A DNA stretch of 7,905 nt from Rickettsiales bacterium. GTDB lineage: Bacteria; Pseudomonadota; Alphaproteobacteria; Rickettsiales; UBA3002. The translations under genes and the position numbers were made by a program. Every line of letters begins with the position of its first letter. Positions within the stretch are counted from its first letter, which is position 1. The notes beneath the pieces are model-generated. The model searched no databases, was not told the DNA's origin, and saw only the letters and a list, made by a program, of their open reading frames with translations. Below are positions 1 through 6,387 of the stretch, piece after piece. Location: assembly GCA_021300075.1 (NCBI GenBank), contig JAJTIB010000208.1:1-7905 (forward strand), in the 5' to 3' direction.

Positions 1-749
1 GATTTTTCCGATGTGCCGAAGGAGAGCACACGATCCACCCCGTGTGCCACGGCATGAGTGGCGCAGCGTTCATAATGAGCATTATCGGCGTTTAAAATAG
101 CCGTGCCCTTGCCGTTCATGCCATCAAAAATTGCTGATTTTTCGTCCGCAATCGCCGCCACCGAGTCAAAAAACTCTATATGCACCGCTTCAACCGTAGT
201 AATAATCGCCACGTCCGGTTGCACCCAATGCGACAGGCAAGAAATCTCACCCGGGTGATTCATACCCATCTCAATCACTGCATATTTGGAGTCACGCGGC
301 AGGTTCGCAAGCGTCAACGGAACACCGAGATGGTTGTTGAGATTACCCTTCGTCTGCGCCGTCTTTCCCAGCGCTGCGAGTGCTGTTGAGAGCATCTCCT
401 TACAGCCAGTTTTACCAACACTGCCGGTGATTCCGATAAACTTTGCGTGGCTACGCTGCCGCGCGGCGACTCCTAGTTGCTGCAGTGCAACCTCGGTATC
501 CGCCACCAGCACCAGCCGCGCCGGATCCACGCCCTCAACAGTCCGGCTGACAAGCGCCGCCACCGCACCCTGGGCCAGTGCCTGCGCCACGACCTCATGG
601 CCGTCATGCTGTTCGCCTTTAAGCGCGAAAAATAATGCGCCGGCGGCCAGCGTGCGCGTGTCTATACTGACACTCGTGGCAAGCCACTGTCCGGAACATT
701 TACCGCCAGTTGCGCGCACTACCTCGCCAGTTTCCCATGCTGTACTCAT
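1..749 (-). CDS. murF: UDP-MurNAc-tripeptide:D-Ala-D-Ala ligase MurF (partial, N-terminal 249 residues)
   Basis: MurF is the cytoplasmic ATP-dependent ligase that adds D-Ala-D-Ala to UDP-MurNAc-tripeptide, completing the soluble peptidoglycan precursor. The frame is open from the ATG at 749 to the left edge, giving 249 codons; the family is usually about 450-480 aa, so the C-terminal half is missing. Visible landmarks are the N-terminal substrate-binding domain (about 1-100, with SIDTRTLAAGALFFALKG), the P-loop GITGSVGKTGCKEM (106-119), GNLNNHLGVP (135-144), EMGMNHPGEI (160-169), TTVEAVHIEFFDS (184-196) and ADEKSAIF (201-208), whose Lys204 matches the usually carbamylated lysine. The P-loop has Cys116 where Thr is usual. 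The start overlaps the murE stop as ATGA. A strong Shine-Dalgarno, AAGGAGG, lies 13 nt upstream inside murE. The family assignment is secure. Confidence 0.96.
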   Translation of the reverse strand, partial: MSTAWETGEVVRATGGKCSGQWLATSVSIDTRTLAAGALFFALKGEQHDGHEVVAQALAQGAVAALVSRTVEGVDPARLVLVADTEVALQQLGVAARQRSHAKFIGITGSVGKTGCKEMLSTALAALGKTAQTKGNLNNHLGVPLTLANLPRDSKYAVIEMGMNHPGEISCLSHWVQPDVAIITTVEAVHIEFFDSVAAIADEKSAIFDGMNGKGTAILNADNAHYERCATHAVAHGVDRVLSFGTSEK

Positions 750-2221
750 AATGCTGCTATTGCCTCCTTAATGATTGCTGCGTCGTCAAACGGATAAATG
801 TGGCTGCCGATGATCTGGGTCGTTTCATGGCCTTTACCCGCGACCACCAGAACATCGCCTTTGGCCAGCTGCTGCACCGCAGCATAAATCGCCTTGTGGC
901 GGTCGCCGATTTCCTCGGCACCTTTTGCCTCTGCCATAATCGCAGCACGGATTTTCGCCGGGTCCTCACTGCGCGGATTGTCATCGGTGACGATGACATG
1001 GTCGGCAAAACTAATCGCCACCTTGCCCATTTCGGGGCGCTTACCGGGGTCACGGTCACCACCGCAACCAAAGACAAGATGCAGTTTGCCAAACGTATGA
1101 TGGCGCAGGGTTTTGAGGATGTTTTCAAGCGCCGCCGGCGTATGCGCGTAATCGACAAAAATAGGTGCAACGGCCGGGTGCATAGCCACGAGTTCCAGCC
1201 TTCCTCGGACCCCCTTTAATTTCTCAAAACACGGTATCAGCATCGAAGACGCAGCACCCGTCGCCCGCATCAGGCCGTAGGCCGCCAGCATGTTCTGCAC
1301 TTGAAATGCACCATAATGGGGCAGGTTAATTTTGACTTCCTGACGCTCCAGCATAAGCCGCACCTCGAGCCCGCGCGCGTGGGGTTTTACCTCGAGAATC
1401 TGATAATCTGATTCCGTTTGACCAAACATCCGAACCGCTAAGCGACGTTTGACGCATAGCGGTTTAAGTGTCCCGATCTGTGCATCATCCGCATTGAGAA
1501 TGGCGGTAGCACTTGAGGGCAACAGGTGGTTAAACAGCCGCGATTTGGCAGCGAAATAGGCCTCCATCGTGCCATGATAATCGAGATGGTCGCGGGTGAA
1601 ATTAGTGAATGCAGCGGCGGTGAGTTTTACCCCCTCCATGCGTTTTTGTTCAAGCCCATGACTGGAGGCCTCCATCACCACATACTCAATTCCAGCCAGT
1701 GCTAGAGCATGAAGGGTGCGATGCAGCAAAACAGGGTCCGGCGAGGTATTATTTTTCGGGAATGCCTCGTTGAGCTGCAGTAGCGGCGAGCGTAAACCCA
1801 GCGTGCCAATCGAGGCGGCTTTCTTGCCTGTCAGAAGTGCCAGTTGCCGGGTGAATTCAGCCGTAGATGTCTTGCCATCCGTGCCCGTCACCGCCAGAAG
1901 GTAGCGAGGGTTTTTCGTAAAAAATGCTGCTGCCAGCATACTGACCGCCAACCGCACATCCGGTACTTTCAGGATCGGTACAATCGCCGCCAAAGGCTCA
2001 CTGAACTGCTGCGACACCACAATGGCGGCCGCACCATGATGCAGAGCTTCAGCGATAAACTCGCCCCCATCCGTTTTGGTTCCGGGCACAGCAATAAATA
2101 AATCGCCCGGCTGCACGCGGCGGGAATCCGTAACTATATCACGAATATAAATATTCGCATCCCCGATCAGGGCGACTCCCTCTAAGCGGGCTCGCACCAG
2201 AAGCTCAGTAAGAAGCTGCAT
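746..2221 (-). CDS. murE: UDP-MurNAc-L-Ala-D-Glu:meso-diaminopimelate ligase MurE
   Basis: MurE is the cytoplasmic ATP-dependent ligase adding the third stem-peptide residue to UDP-MurNAc-L-Ala-D-Glu. The protein is 491 aa, normal for the family. Landmarks are TDSRRVQPGDLFIAV (31-45), P-loop VTGTDGKTST (111-120), NTSPDP (158-163), MEASSHGLEQ (183-192), AKSRLF with Lys226 as the probable carbamylated lysine, VDYAHTP (356-362), GCGGDRDPGKRPEM (385-398), DDNPRSEDP (413-421) and GKGHE (462-466). The DNPR motif at 414-417 is the known signature for meso-DAP rather than lysine as substrate. The frame is open to 2341, but the start MQLLTELL at 2221 fits family alignments and has a purine-rich AAGGGGGGG upstream; the 40 extra codons would read back into ftsI. 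It overlaps ftsI by 17 nt and murF by 4 nt. Asp115 in the P-loop is a mild variant of the usual Asn. Confidence 0.98.
   Translation of the reverse strand: MQLLTELLVRARLEGVALIGDANIYIRDIVTDSRRVQPGDLFIAVPGTKTDGGEFIAEALHHGAAAIVVSQQFSEPLAAIVPILKVPDVRLAVSMLAAAFFTKNPRYLLAVTGTDGKTSTAEFTRQLALLTGKKAASIGTLGLRSPLLQLNEAFPKNNTSPDPVLLHRTLHALALAGIEYVVMEASSHGLEQKRMEGVKLTAAAFTNFTRDHLDYHGTMEAYFAAKSRLFNHLLPSSATAILNADDAQIGTLKPLCVKRRLAVRMFGQTESDYQILEVKPHARGLEVRLMLERQEVKINLPHYGAFQVQNMLAAYGLMRATGAASSMLIPCFEKLKGVRGRLELVAMHPAVAPIFVDYAHTPAALENILKTLRHHTFGKLHLVFGCGGDRDPGKRPEMGKVAISFADHVIVTDDNPRSEDPAKIRAAIMAEAKGAEEIGDRHKAIYAAVQQLAKGDVLVVAGKGHETTQIIGSHIYPFDDAAIIKEAIAAL
763..769 (-). promoter_or_regulatory. Ribosome binding site of murF inside the 3' end of murE
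   Basis: Read on the minus strand this is AAGGAGG, a near-perfect match to the anti-Shine-Dalgarno sequence. It lies 13 nt before the murF ATG at 749, slightly longer than the ideal spacing. It supports that start and suggests murF can recruit ribosomes itself as well as through the ATGA coupling. Confidence 0.7.
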
Positions 2222-4031
2222 GGACCCCCCCTTCTTCTCCCGGCCGCGCGCGGCCAACCGTAGCATTTCGTTCCCGCAATTCTGCCTGCTGCCACCAGCT
2301 GTCAATCTCGGCATCGTGATAAGCAAAATCTGGAGCCACACCTAAAAGCGGCGCCAGCCGTGAAATTACCCTGCCCGCCGCCGGTGCGCTCACCCAACCG
2401 CCCGTTGCATAACCATGCGTTTCTTTCGTGCCTTTGGGTTCATCAATCATCATCAACATCACATACTGCGGCTGCCTCGCCGGGAAGATGCCCACAAACG
2501 ACACCAGCTTGGCATTGGGGTCATACACCCCTGCGGTATTTTTCTCCGCTGTCCCTGTTTTTCCGCCCACCTGATATCCGGCCACATCCGCCAGCTGCGC
2601 CGTACCGTGCGCCACCACCAGTCGCAGCAATTGGCGAATGGTTTTTGACGTTGCCTCACTCACCACCCGTGTACCCGCCACGGACTCTGAACCATCGCGC
2701 TTCAGTAGGGTCAGCTTATGGGCGATGCCACCATTCACTAGCGGGATCATCGCCTGCACTACATGCAGTGGCGTGACCGACATGCCGTGGCCATAAGCAA
2801 TCGTCATGGTATTAATTTCGCGCCAGATTTTTGGGGTAAGCGGGCGAGTACGCTCAGGCAGCTCGACCGCCACCGGCTCCATCAGCCCCATGGTTTTCAG
2901 AAATTCCTGCTGGCGCTTTGTGCCCAGATCGAGCGCCATTTTCACCGTGCCGATATTCGAGGAGTAAGCAAAAATTTCAGCCACCGAAAGCCAGCGCTTT
3001 TTGGGATGAGTATCACCAATGGTGAAGTTGGCCACCCGAATCGGATTAGTCGCATCGTAGCCATCATTCACCCCGACAATACCAGCTTCAAGTGCGGCAG
3101 CTACAGTGAAGGTTTTGAAGGTCGAGCCCATTTCATAGACGCCCTGCGACGCGCGGTTGAAGCGTGTCTCTACCCCCCCTGCCAGCGGCCGCTGCGGGTT
3201 GAATTCCGGCAAATTAACGAGCGCCAGAATTTCTCCGGTTGCCACATCCGCCAGAATGCCGGTCGCGCCAATCGCTGAAAACTCCTTCATACTGCGCGCA
3301 AGCTCCTCACGCAGGATGGCCTGGGCGCGCAGATCCAGCGACAAGAGAAGTGGGGCGGTCTCCAGCGGATCACTCAAGCGCCGCTCAAGCGATTGCTCGA
3401 GGCCGGCGAGCCCCTGATTATCCACCCCAACATAGCCAAGCACATGTGAAAACAACGCACCATACGGATAGACCCGACGCGTATCCGGCTCGAAGAAAAG
3501 TCCCGGCGCACCAAGGTTATTGACGGCTTCCTGCTGCGCCGGCGTCAGATGGCGCTTCAAATACACAAAACGCTGATGCTTGTTGCGAAGCTGGCGGATG
3601 AGCGCGGAACGTTCAAGTTCGGGAAAGATGGTGTTAAGCGCCGCCGCCAGCTGGTCTTCATGTCGCAGAATGGTCGGGTTTGCAACCAGCGATGCGGTCG
3701 GGATGGAAGTGGCAATTAACATGCCATGGCGGTCGGAAATATCGCGCCGCACCATGTAGATGGCTTCAGAGGCTTTGGAAATATCGAGATCATCGTCGCG
3801 CTGCAGCAAAAGCTCTGGATTACTGACCAGACGCTTAAACGGCATGTCGCCGCCGCCCATGAGAGAGACCTCCACCAAGCGCAGCGATAAAGCCGAAAAA
3901 CACAAGGCAAAAAACACCGCCACACAAATCAGGCGAAGGCGGGATTGTTCGAGCGCGCGATGGCCGCGCGACTCCCCTTGGATGATGCGGCTGGCAGGAC
4001 GGGCGGAATAAAGCTGCTGGTAGGACCGCAT
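2205..4031 (-). CDS. ftsI: Septal peptidoglycan D,D-transpeptidase FtsI (PBP3, class B penicillin-binding protein)
   Basis: FtsI cross-links septal peptidoglycan in the periplasm, anchored in the inner membrane and working with FtsW. The protein is 608 aa, in the normal class B range. It has a basic cytoplasmic N-terminus (1-32), one membrane segment (about 33-50, LICVAVFFALCFSALSL), a pedestal or dimerisation domain (about 90-230, with RRDISDRHGMLIA near 95-107) and a C-terminal transpeptidase domain. The three catalytic motifs are present: SxxK as STFK with nucleophile Ser303 and Lys306, SxN as SSN (357-359), and KTGT (491-494). The start at 4031 was chosen because the frame upstream overlaps ftsL, because a GGGAGGG sits 5 nt before this ATG, and because the ATG shares one base with the ftsL stop (TGATG). 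The C-terminal tail after about residue 565 is Arg/Glu-rich and its last codons overlap murE. Confidence 0.98.
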   Translation of the reverse strand: MRSYQQLYSARPASRIIQGESRGHRALEQSRLRLICVAVFFALCFSALSLRLVEVSLMGGGDMPFKRLVSNPELLLQRDDDLDISKASEAIYMVRRDISDRHGMLIATSIPTASLVANPTILRHEDQLAAALNTIFPELERSALIRQLRNKHQRFVYLKRHLTPAQQEAVNNLGAPGLFFEPDTRRVYPYGALFSHVLGYVGVDNQGLAGLEQSLERRLSDPLETAPLLLSLDLRAQAILREELARSMKEFSAIGATGILADVATGEILALVNLPEFNPQRPLAGGVETRFNRASQGVYEMGSTFKTFTVAAALEAGIVGVNDGYDATNPIRVANFTIGDTHPKKRWLSVAEIFAYSSNIGTVKMALDLGTKRQQEFLKTMGLMEPVAVELPERTRPLTPKIWREINTMTIAYGHGMSVTPLHVVQAMIPLVNGGIAHKLTLLKRDGSESVAGTRVVSEATSKTIRQLLRLVVAHGTAQLADVAGYQVGGKTGTAEKNTAGVYDPNAKLVSFVGIFPARQPQYVMLMMIDEPKGTKETHGYATGGWVSAPAAGRVISRLAPLLGVAPDFAYHDAEIDSWWQQAELRERNATVGRARPGEEGGVHAASY

Positions 4032-4390
4032 CAATACCCTCCCACCGGCTGGTAAAGCATGATGCTTTCGCTGGCCGATGGGGAAGTGTTTTTTTGTTGT
4101 TGTTCGGGGGGGTAAGAAGCAGGAATGGCACGTACCGCAGGTAACGTCGTCGCTTCGAGCGGCACCATCTGTAAATGGCGACTCGCCAGCCGCTCCAGCC
4201 GTTCCGGACGGTTGAGATAAGCCCATTCAGCCTTGAGCAGATGCAGCAATTCCCGCTCCTGCTGCAGCTCCTTATCAAGGGCTGCCACTTCGCGCTGCAT
4301 GTCCTGCACGGTGTATTTCACCAGATAAACTCCAAATGCCGCAATGGAGATGACCGCCATATAGACAAGCATCGTCATGCGTAAGCTCAT
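4031..4390 (-). CDS. ftsL: Cell division protein FtsL (alphaproteobacterial type)
   Basis: This is a small bitopic inner-membrane protein of the divisome; in known systems FtsL pairs with FtsB and FtsQ and helps activate FtsWI. The 119-aa product has a very short cytoplasmic N-terminus, a membrane segment at about 8-25 (LVYMAVISIAAFGVYLV) and a heptad-like coiled coil at about 28-60 (VQDMQREVAALDKELQQER onward). It ends the folded part with LKAEWAYLNRPERLERLA (52-69), the conserved patch of alphaproteobacterial FtsL. The tail from about residue 90 is Pro/Gln/Ser-rich and probably disordered. The start has GGAGG 4 nt upstream and overlaps the rsmH stop as ATGA. Sequence alone is weakly conserved in this family; position between rsmH and ftsI makes the call firm. 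Confidence 0.93.
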   Translation of the reverse strand: MSLRMTMLVYMAVISIAAFGVYLVKYTVQDMQREVAALDKELQQERELLHLLKAEWAYLNRPERLERLASRHLQMVPLEATTLPAVRAIPASYPPEQQQKNTSPSASESIMLYQPVGGY

Positions 4391-5331
4391 GCGGCCTCCG
4401 GTAAACGGGTGGCCACGCGCAAGGTTGCGGAACGCGCGCGGGGGTTGGTTTGGATTTCATCCGCGCCCGGGAAGTAACGGGCACTTCGCGCAAAAAATGC
4501 TGCAGTTTCTGGCGCAGCAAACGATGCCGGCAAATGGCGCGACGTACCTTGGGTCTTGCCCGAATGCTCGGCCATGAAGCGTTTGACGATACGGTCTTCA
4601 AGTGAATGAAACGTCACCACCACCAACCGCCCACCGGGTTTGAGCAGCTTGAGTGAAGCCGCCAGCGCCTGCTGCAGCTCGACCAGTTCCTGATTCACCT
4701 CGATCCGAATCGCCTGAAAGCTGCGCGTCGCGGGGTGGATTTTCTGTGCGCGGCCAGCCGCACCACTCGCGCGCTCAATAATTTCCGCCAGTTGCCGCGT
4801 CGTGGTAATCGGTGCTTCCGCACGCGCCGCAACAATGGCTTTGGCAAGACGGCGGGAATTCTTCTCCTCGCCATAATCAAACAAAACCTTCGCGAGCTGG
4901 GCTTCGCTATAGCGATTCACCACATCACTGGCGCTCACCCCCTCGCCGCCCATACGCATATCAAGCGGCGCATCTCCACGGAAACTGAAGCCGCGAGCCG
5001 CGTCGTCAATCTGCATCGAGGACAGGCCAATATCGAGAATGATCGCATCCACCGCGTCAATGTCGGCCGATTTCAGCAGCGCAATCATTGCGCCGAACCG
5101 CCCGGGCAGGAATAAAAAATGCCCGGGAAACTCCCGGGCAAGTGCATCGGCAAGTAACTTGACATTGGGGTCGCGGTCGATCGCAACCACACGGCACTCG
5201 GCCGCCTTAAGGAGCGCACGGCTATAGCCGCCCGCGCCAAATGTTCCATCCACCACCAGCTCGCCCGCTTTGGGTGCGGCTGCGGCCAGCACCTTGCGCA
5301 ACATCACCGGAATATGGGCTGCATTGCTCAT
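4387..5331 (-). CDS. rsmH: 16S rRNA (cytosine-1402-N4)-methyltransferase RsmH (MraW)
   Basis: RsmH is the SAM-dependent enzyme that methylates N4 of C1402 in the 16S rRNA decoding centre. The protein is 314 aa, the usual length. Landmarks are HIPVMLRKVL (6-15), the SAM-binding motif VDGTFGAGGYSRALL (27-41), AIDRDP (50-55), LDIGLSSMQIDDAARGFSF (99-117), DMRM (124-127), the conserved FHSLEDRIVKRF (241-252) and NPRARSATLRV (297-307). An inserted helical domain lies between about 130 and 200, as in the family. The start overlaps the mraZ stop as ATGA and the gene ends in ATGA with ftsL, so it is coupled on both sides. Its ribosome binding site is only a G-rich run (GGGGGG) inside mraZ, which fits expression mainly by coupling. 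Confidence 0.98.
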   Translation of the reverse strand: MSNAAHIPVMLRKVLAAAAPKAGELVVDGTFGAGGYSRALLKAAECRVVAIDRDPNVKLLADALAREFPGHFLFLPGRFGAMIALLKSADIDAVDAIILDIGLSSMQIDDAARGFSFRGDAPLDMRMGGEGVSASDVVNRYSEAQLAKVLFDYGEEKNSRRLAKAIVAARAEAPITTTRQLAEIIERASGAAGRAQKIHPATRSFQAIRIEVNQELVELQQALAASLKLLKPGGRLVVVTFHSLEDRIVKRFMAEHSGKTQGTSRHLPASFAAPETAAFFARSARYFPGADEIQTNPRARSATLRVATRLPEAA

Positions 5332-5783
5332 GCCGCACCCCCCGATTTCAAGCTGGCGCGCTTGGCTTTGGCCAGTTCACGAGCAGCTGTTTCATGGCGC
5401 GTGAAAGCTTCGGGCGCCCAGATTTCAAAGGTTGCGCCTTTGCCAACGAAAATCGCCTGCGCCGAAATACCGGCACGTTTCAAGAGCGACTCAGGCAGCA
5501 CGACGCGCCCCTCATTATCGAACGGCAACTGCACGGCACTGCCTAAAATCGCCGTGGTAAACGCATCCTTTTCCTCCGAAAACGGGTCGAGCGATTCGAT
5601 CTGGGCATAGAGTTTTTCCATGCGTTCCATGCCGCAGGCTTCTAAGCAGCTATGGACGAAGGACGGATAAACAATAATGCCGCTGAAAGGTTGCGCCGCG
5701 AGCACCGCGCGAAAACCCGAAGGCACGGAAACCCGCCCCTTCTTGTCGATCTGTTTTTCAAAGGTCGATAAAAACAGCGCCAC
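5328..5783 (-). CDS. mraZ: Transcriptional regulator MraZ (GTG start)
   Basis: MraZ is the DNA-binding first gene of the dcw cluster; in E. coli it represses its own operon. From the GTG at 5783 the product is 151 aa and starts MALFLSTFEKQIDKKGRVSVP, the classic alphaproteobacterial N-terminus. It contains two tandem AbrB/SpoVT-like half domains, each with the DxxGR motif: DKKGRVSVP (13-21) and DNEGRVVLP (89-97). The tail is Ala/Lys-rich. In-frame ATG codons at 5828 and 5837 exist upstream, but they lack a good ribosome binding site and would add a non-conserved Gly/Lys-rich leader, whereas AAGGGAG sits 7 nt before the GTG. A long leader with promoter and operator-like repeats precedes it. 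It overlaps rsmH by 4 nt. Confidence 0.95.
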   Translation of the reverse strand: MALFLSTFEKQIDKKGRVSVPSGFRAVLAAQPFSGIIVYPSFVHSCLEACGMERMEKLYAQIESLDPFSEEKDAFTTAILGSAVQLPFDNEGRVVLPESLLKRAGISAQAIFVGKGATFEIWAPEAFTRHETAARELAKAKRASLKSGGAA

Positions 5784-5790
5784 GACCCGA

Positions 5791-5797
5791 CTCCCTT
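5791..5797 (-). promoter_or_regulatory. Shine-Dalgarno sequence deciding the mraZ GTG start
   Basis: The minus strand reads AAGGGAG, 7 nt before the GTG at 5783. The alternative ATG at 5828 has no comparable purine tract at proper distance. Together with the conserved ALFLSTF beginning, this favours GTG as the real start. Confidence 0.7.
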
Positions 5798-5885
5798 TTT
5801 TACCCCGCCCATTTTGGGCAGAACTCATGAAAACCAATCCATTTTCGTCGCCAGTTTTGAACGCTTGGCTAGAATTTAAATTTAT

Positions 5886-5914
5886 TTTCTAAATTTCAAT
5901 TCATATGGTTACAA
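5886..5914 (-). promoter_or_regulatory. Possible second, proximal promoter of mraZ
   Basis: The minus strand contains TTGTAA (5914-5909), a 17-nt spacer and TAGAAA (5891-5886), each 4 of 6 matches to the sigma-70 consensus, in a very AT-rich stretch about 100 nt before the GTG. The AT-richness makes chance matches likely, so this is weak. Confidence 0.25.
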
Positions 5915-5970
5915 TTTTTGTCCGATAATTTTGCTGAGAAACTATCTAAAAACCCGCCGCTATCCTAACT

Positions 5971-6020
5971 TGGAGTAATTTGGTATTGTTTGGGAATTTA
6001 TGGGTATAATTGGGTATGGT
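5971..6020. promoter_or_regulatory. Five-copy 10-bp TGG(G) direct-repeat array, probable MraZ operator
   Basis: On the plus strand TGG begins at 5971, 5981, 5991, 6001 and 6011, exactly every 10 bp. The three copies nearest the -35 are full TGGG (TGGGAATTTA, TGGGTATAAT, TGGGTATGGT); the two distal ones are TGGA and TGGT. E. coli MraZ is known to bind TGGGN direct repeats separated by 5 nt, the same 10-bp period, upstream of mraZ. The array overlaps the -35 to start-site region of the proposed promoter. The repeats read TGGG on the strand opposite to mraZ. Confidence 0.65.
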
Positions 6021-6023
6021 CAA
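5995..6023 (-). promoter_or_regulatory. Probable dcw operon promoter upstream of mraZ
   Basis: The minus strand reads TTGACC at 6023-6018 (5 of 6 to TTGACA), a 17-nt spacer, then TAAATT at 6000-5995 (4 of 6 to TATAAT). Transcription would begin near 5988, giving a leader of about 205 nt before the mraZ GTG. The promoter is covered by the 10-bp TGG(G) repeat array, the arrangement expected for autorepression by MraZ. The spacing and -35 are seen in the sequence; promoter activity is inferred. Confidence 0.55.
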
Positions 6024-6032
6024 GGGGATTCT

Positions 6033-6046
6033 TGGGATTTTTCCCA
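6033..6046. repeat. Short inverted repeat TGGGATTTTTCCCA upstream of the mraZ -35
   Basis: TGGGA and TCCCA arms flank a 4-nt T centre, 10 bp upstream of the proposed -35 hexamer. It contains the same TGGG word as the operator array but out of its 10-bp register, with a second copy in opposite orientation. It may be an auxiliary MraZ site or a site for another dimeric regulator; nothing in the sequence decides this. Confidence 0.35.
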
Positions 6047-6111
6047 CGTCTGTGGAAAGCCAAGCGACAAACTCATACATCTGTCCCTAAAACATGATGA
6101 ATTATATATAG

Positions 6112-6165
6112 TTAGCTTTGATTAAAGCGATAAGTCGTCAAGCTCGTGGCTACCGGAAGAACTAA
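6112..6165 (+). pseudogene. Possible remnant of a transposase C-terminus
   Basis: The plus frame reads LALIKAISRQARGYRKN followed by TAA. The word IK-x-x-x-RQARGYR resembles the C-terminal end of ISL3-like transposases, where a phrase such as IKLIKRQARGYR precedes a hydrophobic tail. The frame is closed by TAG at 6109-6111 just upstream, and no terminal inverted repeats were found. Only 17 residues support this, so it is a weak similarity judged from memory, not an established element. Confidence 0.2.
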
Positions 6166-6293
6166 AGGTCCAGATTTTCATCGGACTGACTCGACGCGGG
6201 CCAGTCTTCGTTCTTCCCTATCAATCCATGAATAGACCACATAATCAAAGGGCGAGCCACGAACGCAGCGAAGTGAGGGGGTGTGGGCGGCAT

Positions 6294-6363
6294 CTCAAGC
6301 GAAGGAAACAATAAACGCACGCCTGCACGGACATTGAGGCCGAAAGCCCCAGCGGCGCTTGAG
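6294..6363. repeat. Inverted repeat downstream of rnpB
   Basis: CTCAAGCG at 6294-6301 and CGCTTGAG at 6356-6363 are perfect 8-bp complements separated by 54 nt. They lie just past the rnpB T-tract. This could be the edge of a small palindromic element or help 3' processing or termination; an 8-bp match can also arise by chance. Confidence 0.3.
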
Positions 6364-6368
6364 CGAAT

Positions 6369-6387
6369 AAAAAAACCCCCAGATGGC
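6369..6387 (-). terminator. T-tract terminator at the 3' end of rnpB
   Basis: On the minus strand the P1 3' strand GCCATCTGG (6387-6379) is followed by GGG and seven T (6375-6369). There is no local hairpin; the closing stem would be the long-range P1 helix, whose other strand is at 6918-6910. Termination is likely but the mechanism is inferred. Confidence 0.55.

Larger units (their letters stand above)
6047..6368. other. Gene-poor region between the mraZ operator and the rnpB terminator
   Basis: I see no convincing gene in these roughly 320 bases. Its contents are a possible transposase C-terminal scrap (6112-6165, plus), a GC-rich patch at 6250-6290, an 8-bp inverted repeat (CTCAAGCG at 6294-6301 with CGCTTGAG at 6356-6363), and a small imperfect hairpin around GGCCGAAAGCC near 6340. 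The short open frames here lack ribosome binding sites and recognisable similarity. Confidence 0.5.

Noticed and set aside
286..771. Plus-strand 161-codon frame opposite murF
   Set aside because: It is an antisense shadow of murF; the minus strand carries clear MurF motifs.
5784..5837. Longer mraZ starting at the ATG at 5837 or 5828
   Set aside because: No Shine-Dalgarno at proper distance and a non-conserved leader; the GTG at 5783 has both the conserved beginning and a good ribosome binding site.
5971..6020. CRISPR-like array
   Set aside because: The unit is only 10 bp with no spacers of CRISPR length; it fits a MraZ operator.
5946..6080. Minus-strand 44-codon open frame beginning MYEFVAWLSTDVG upstream of mraZ
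   Set aside because: It has no good ribosome binding site, runs through the MraZ repeat array and proposed promoter, and resembles nothing known. The repeats fully explain the sequence.
6111..6125. CtrA-like site on the minus strand (TTAATCAAAGCTAAC)
   Set aside because: The half-sites are spaced by 6 rather than 7 nt and the second is CTAA; it does not match TTAA-N7-TTAA.
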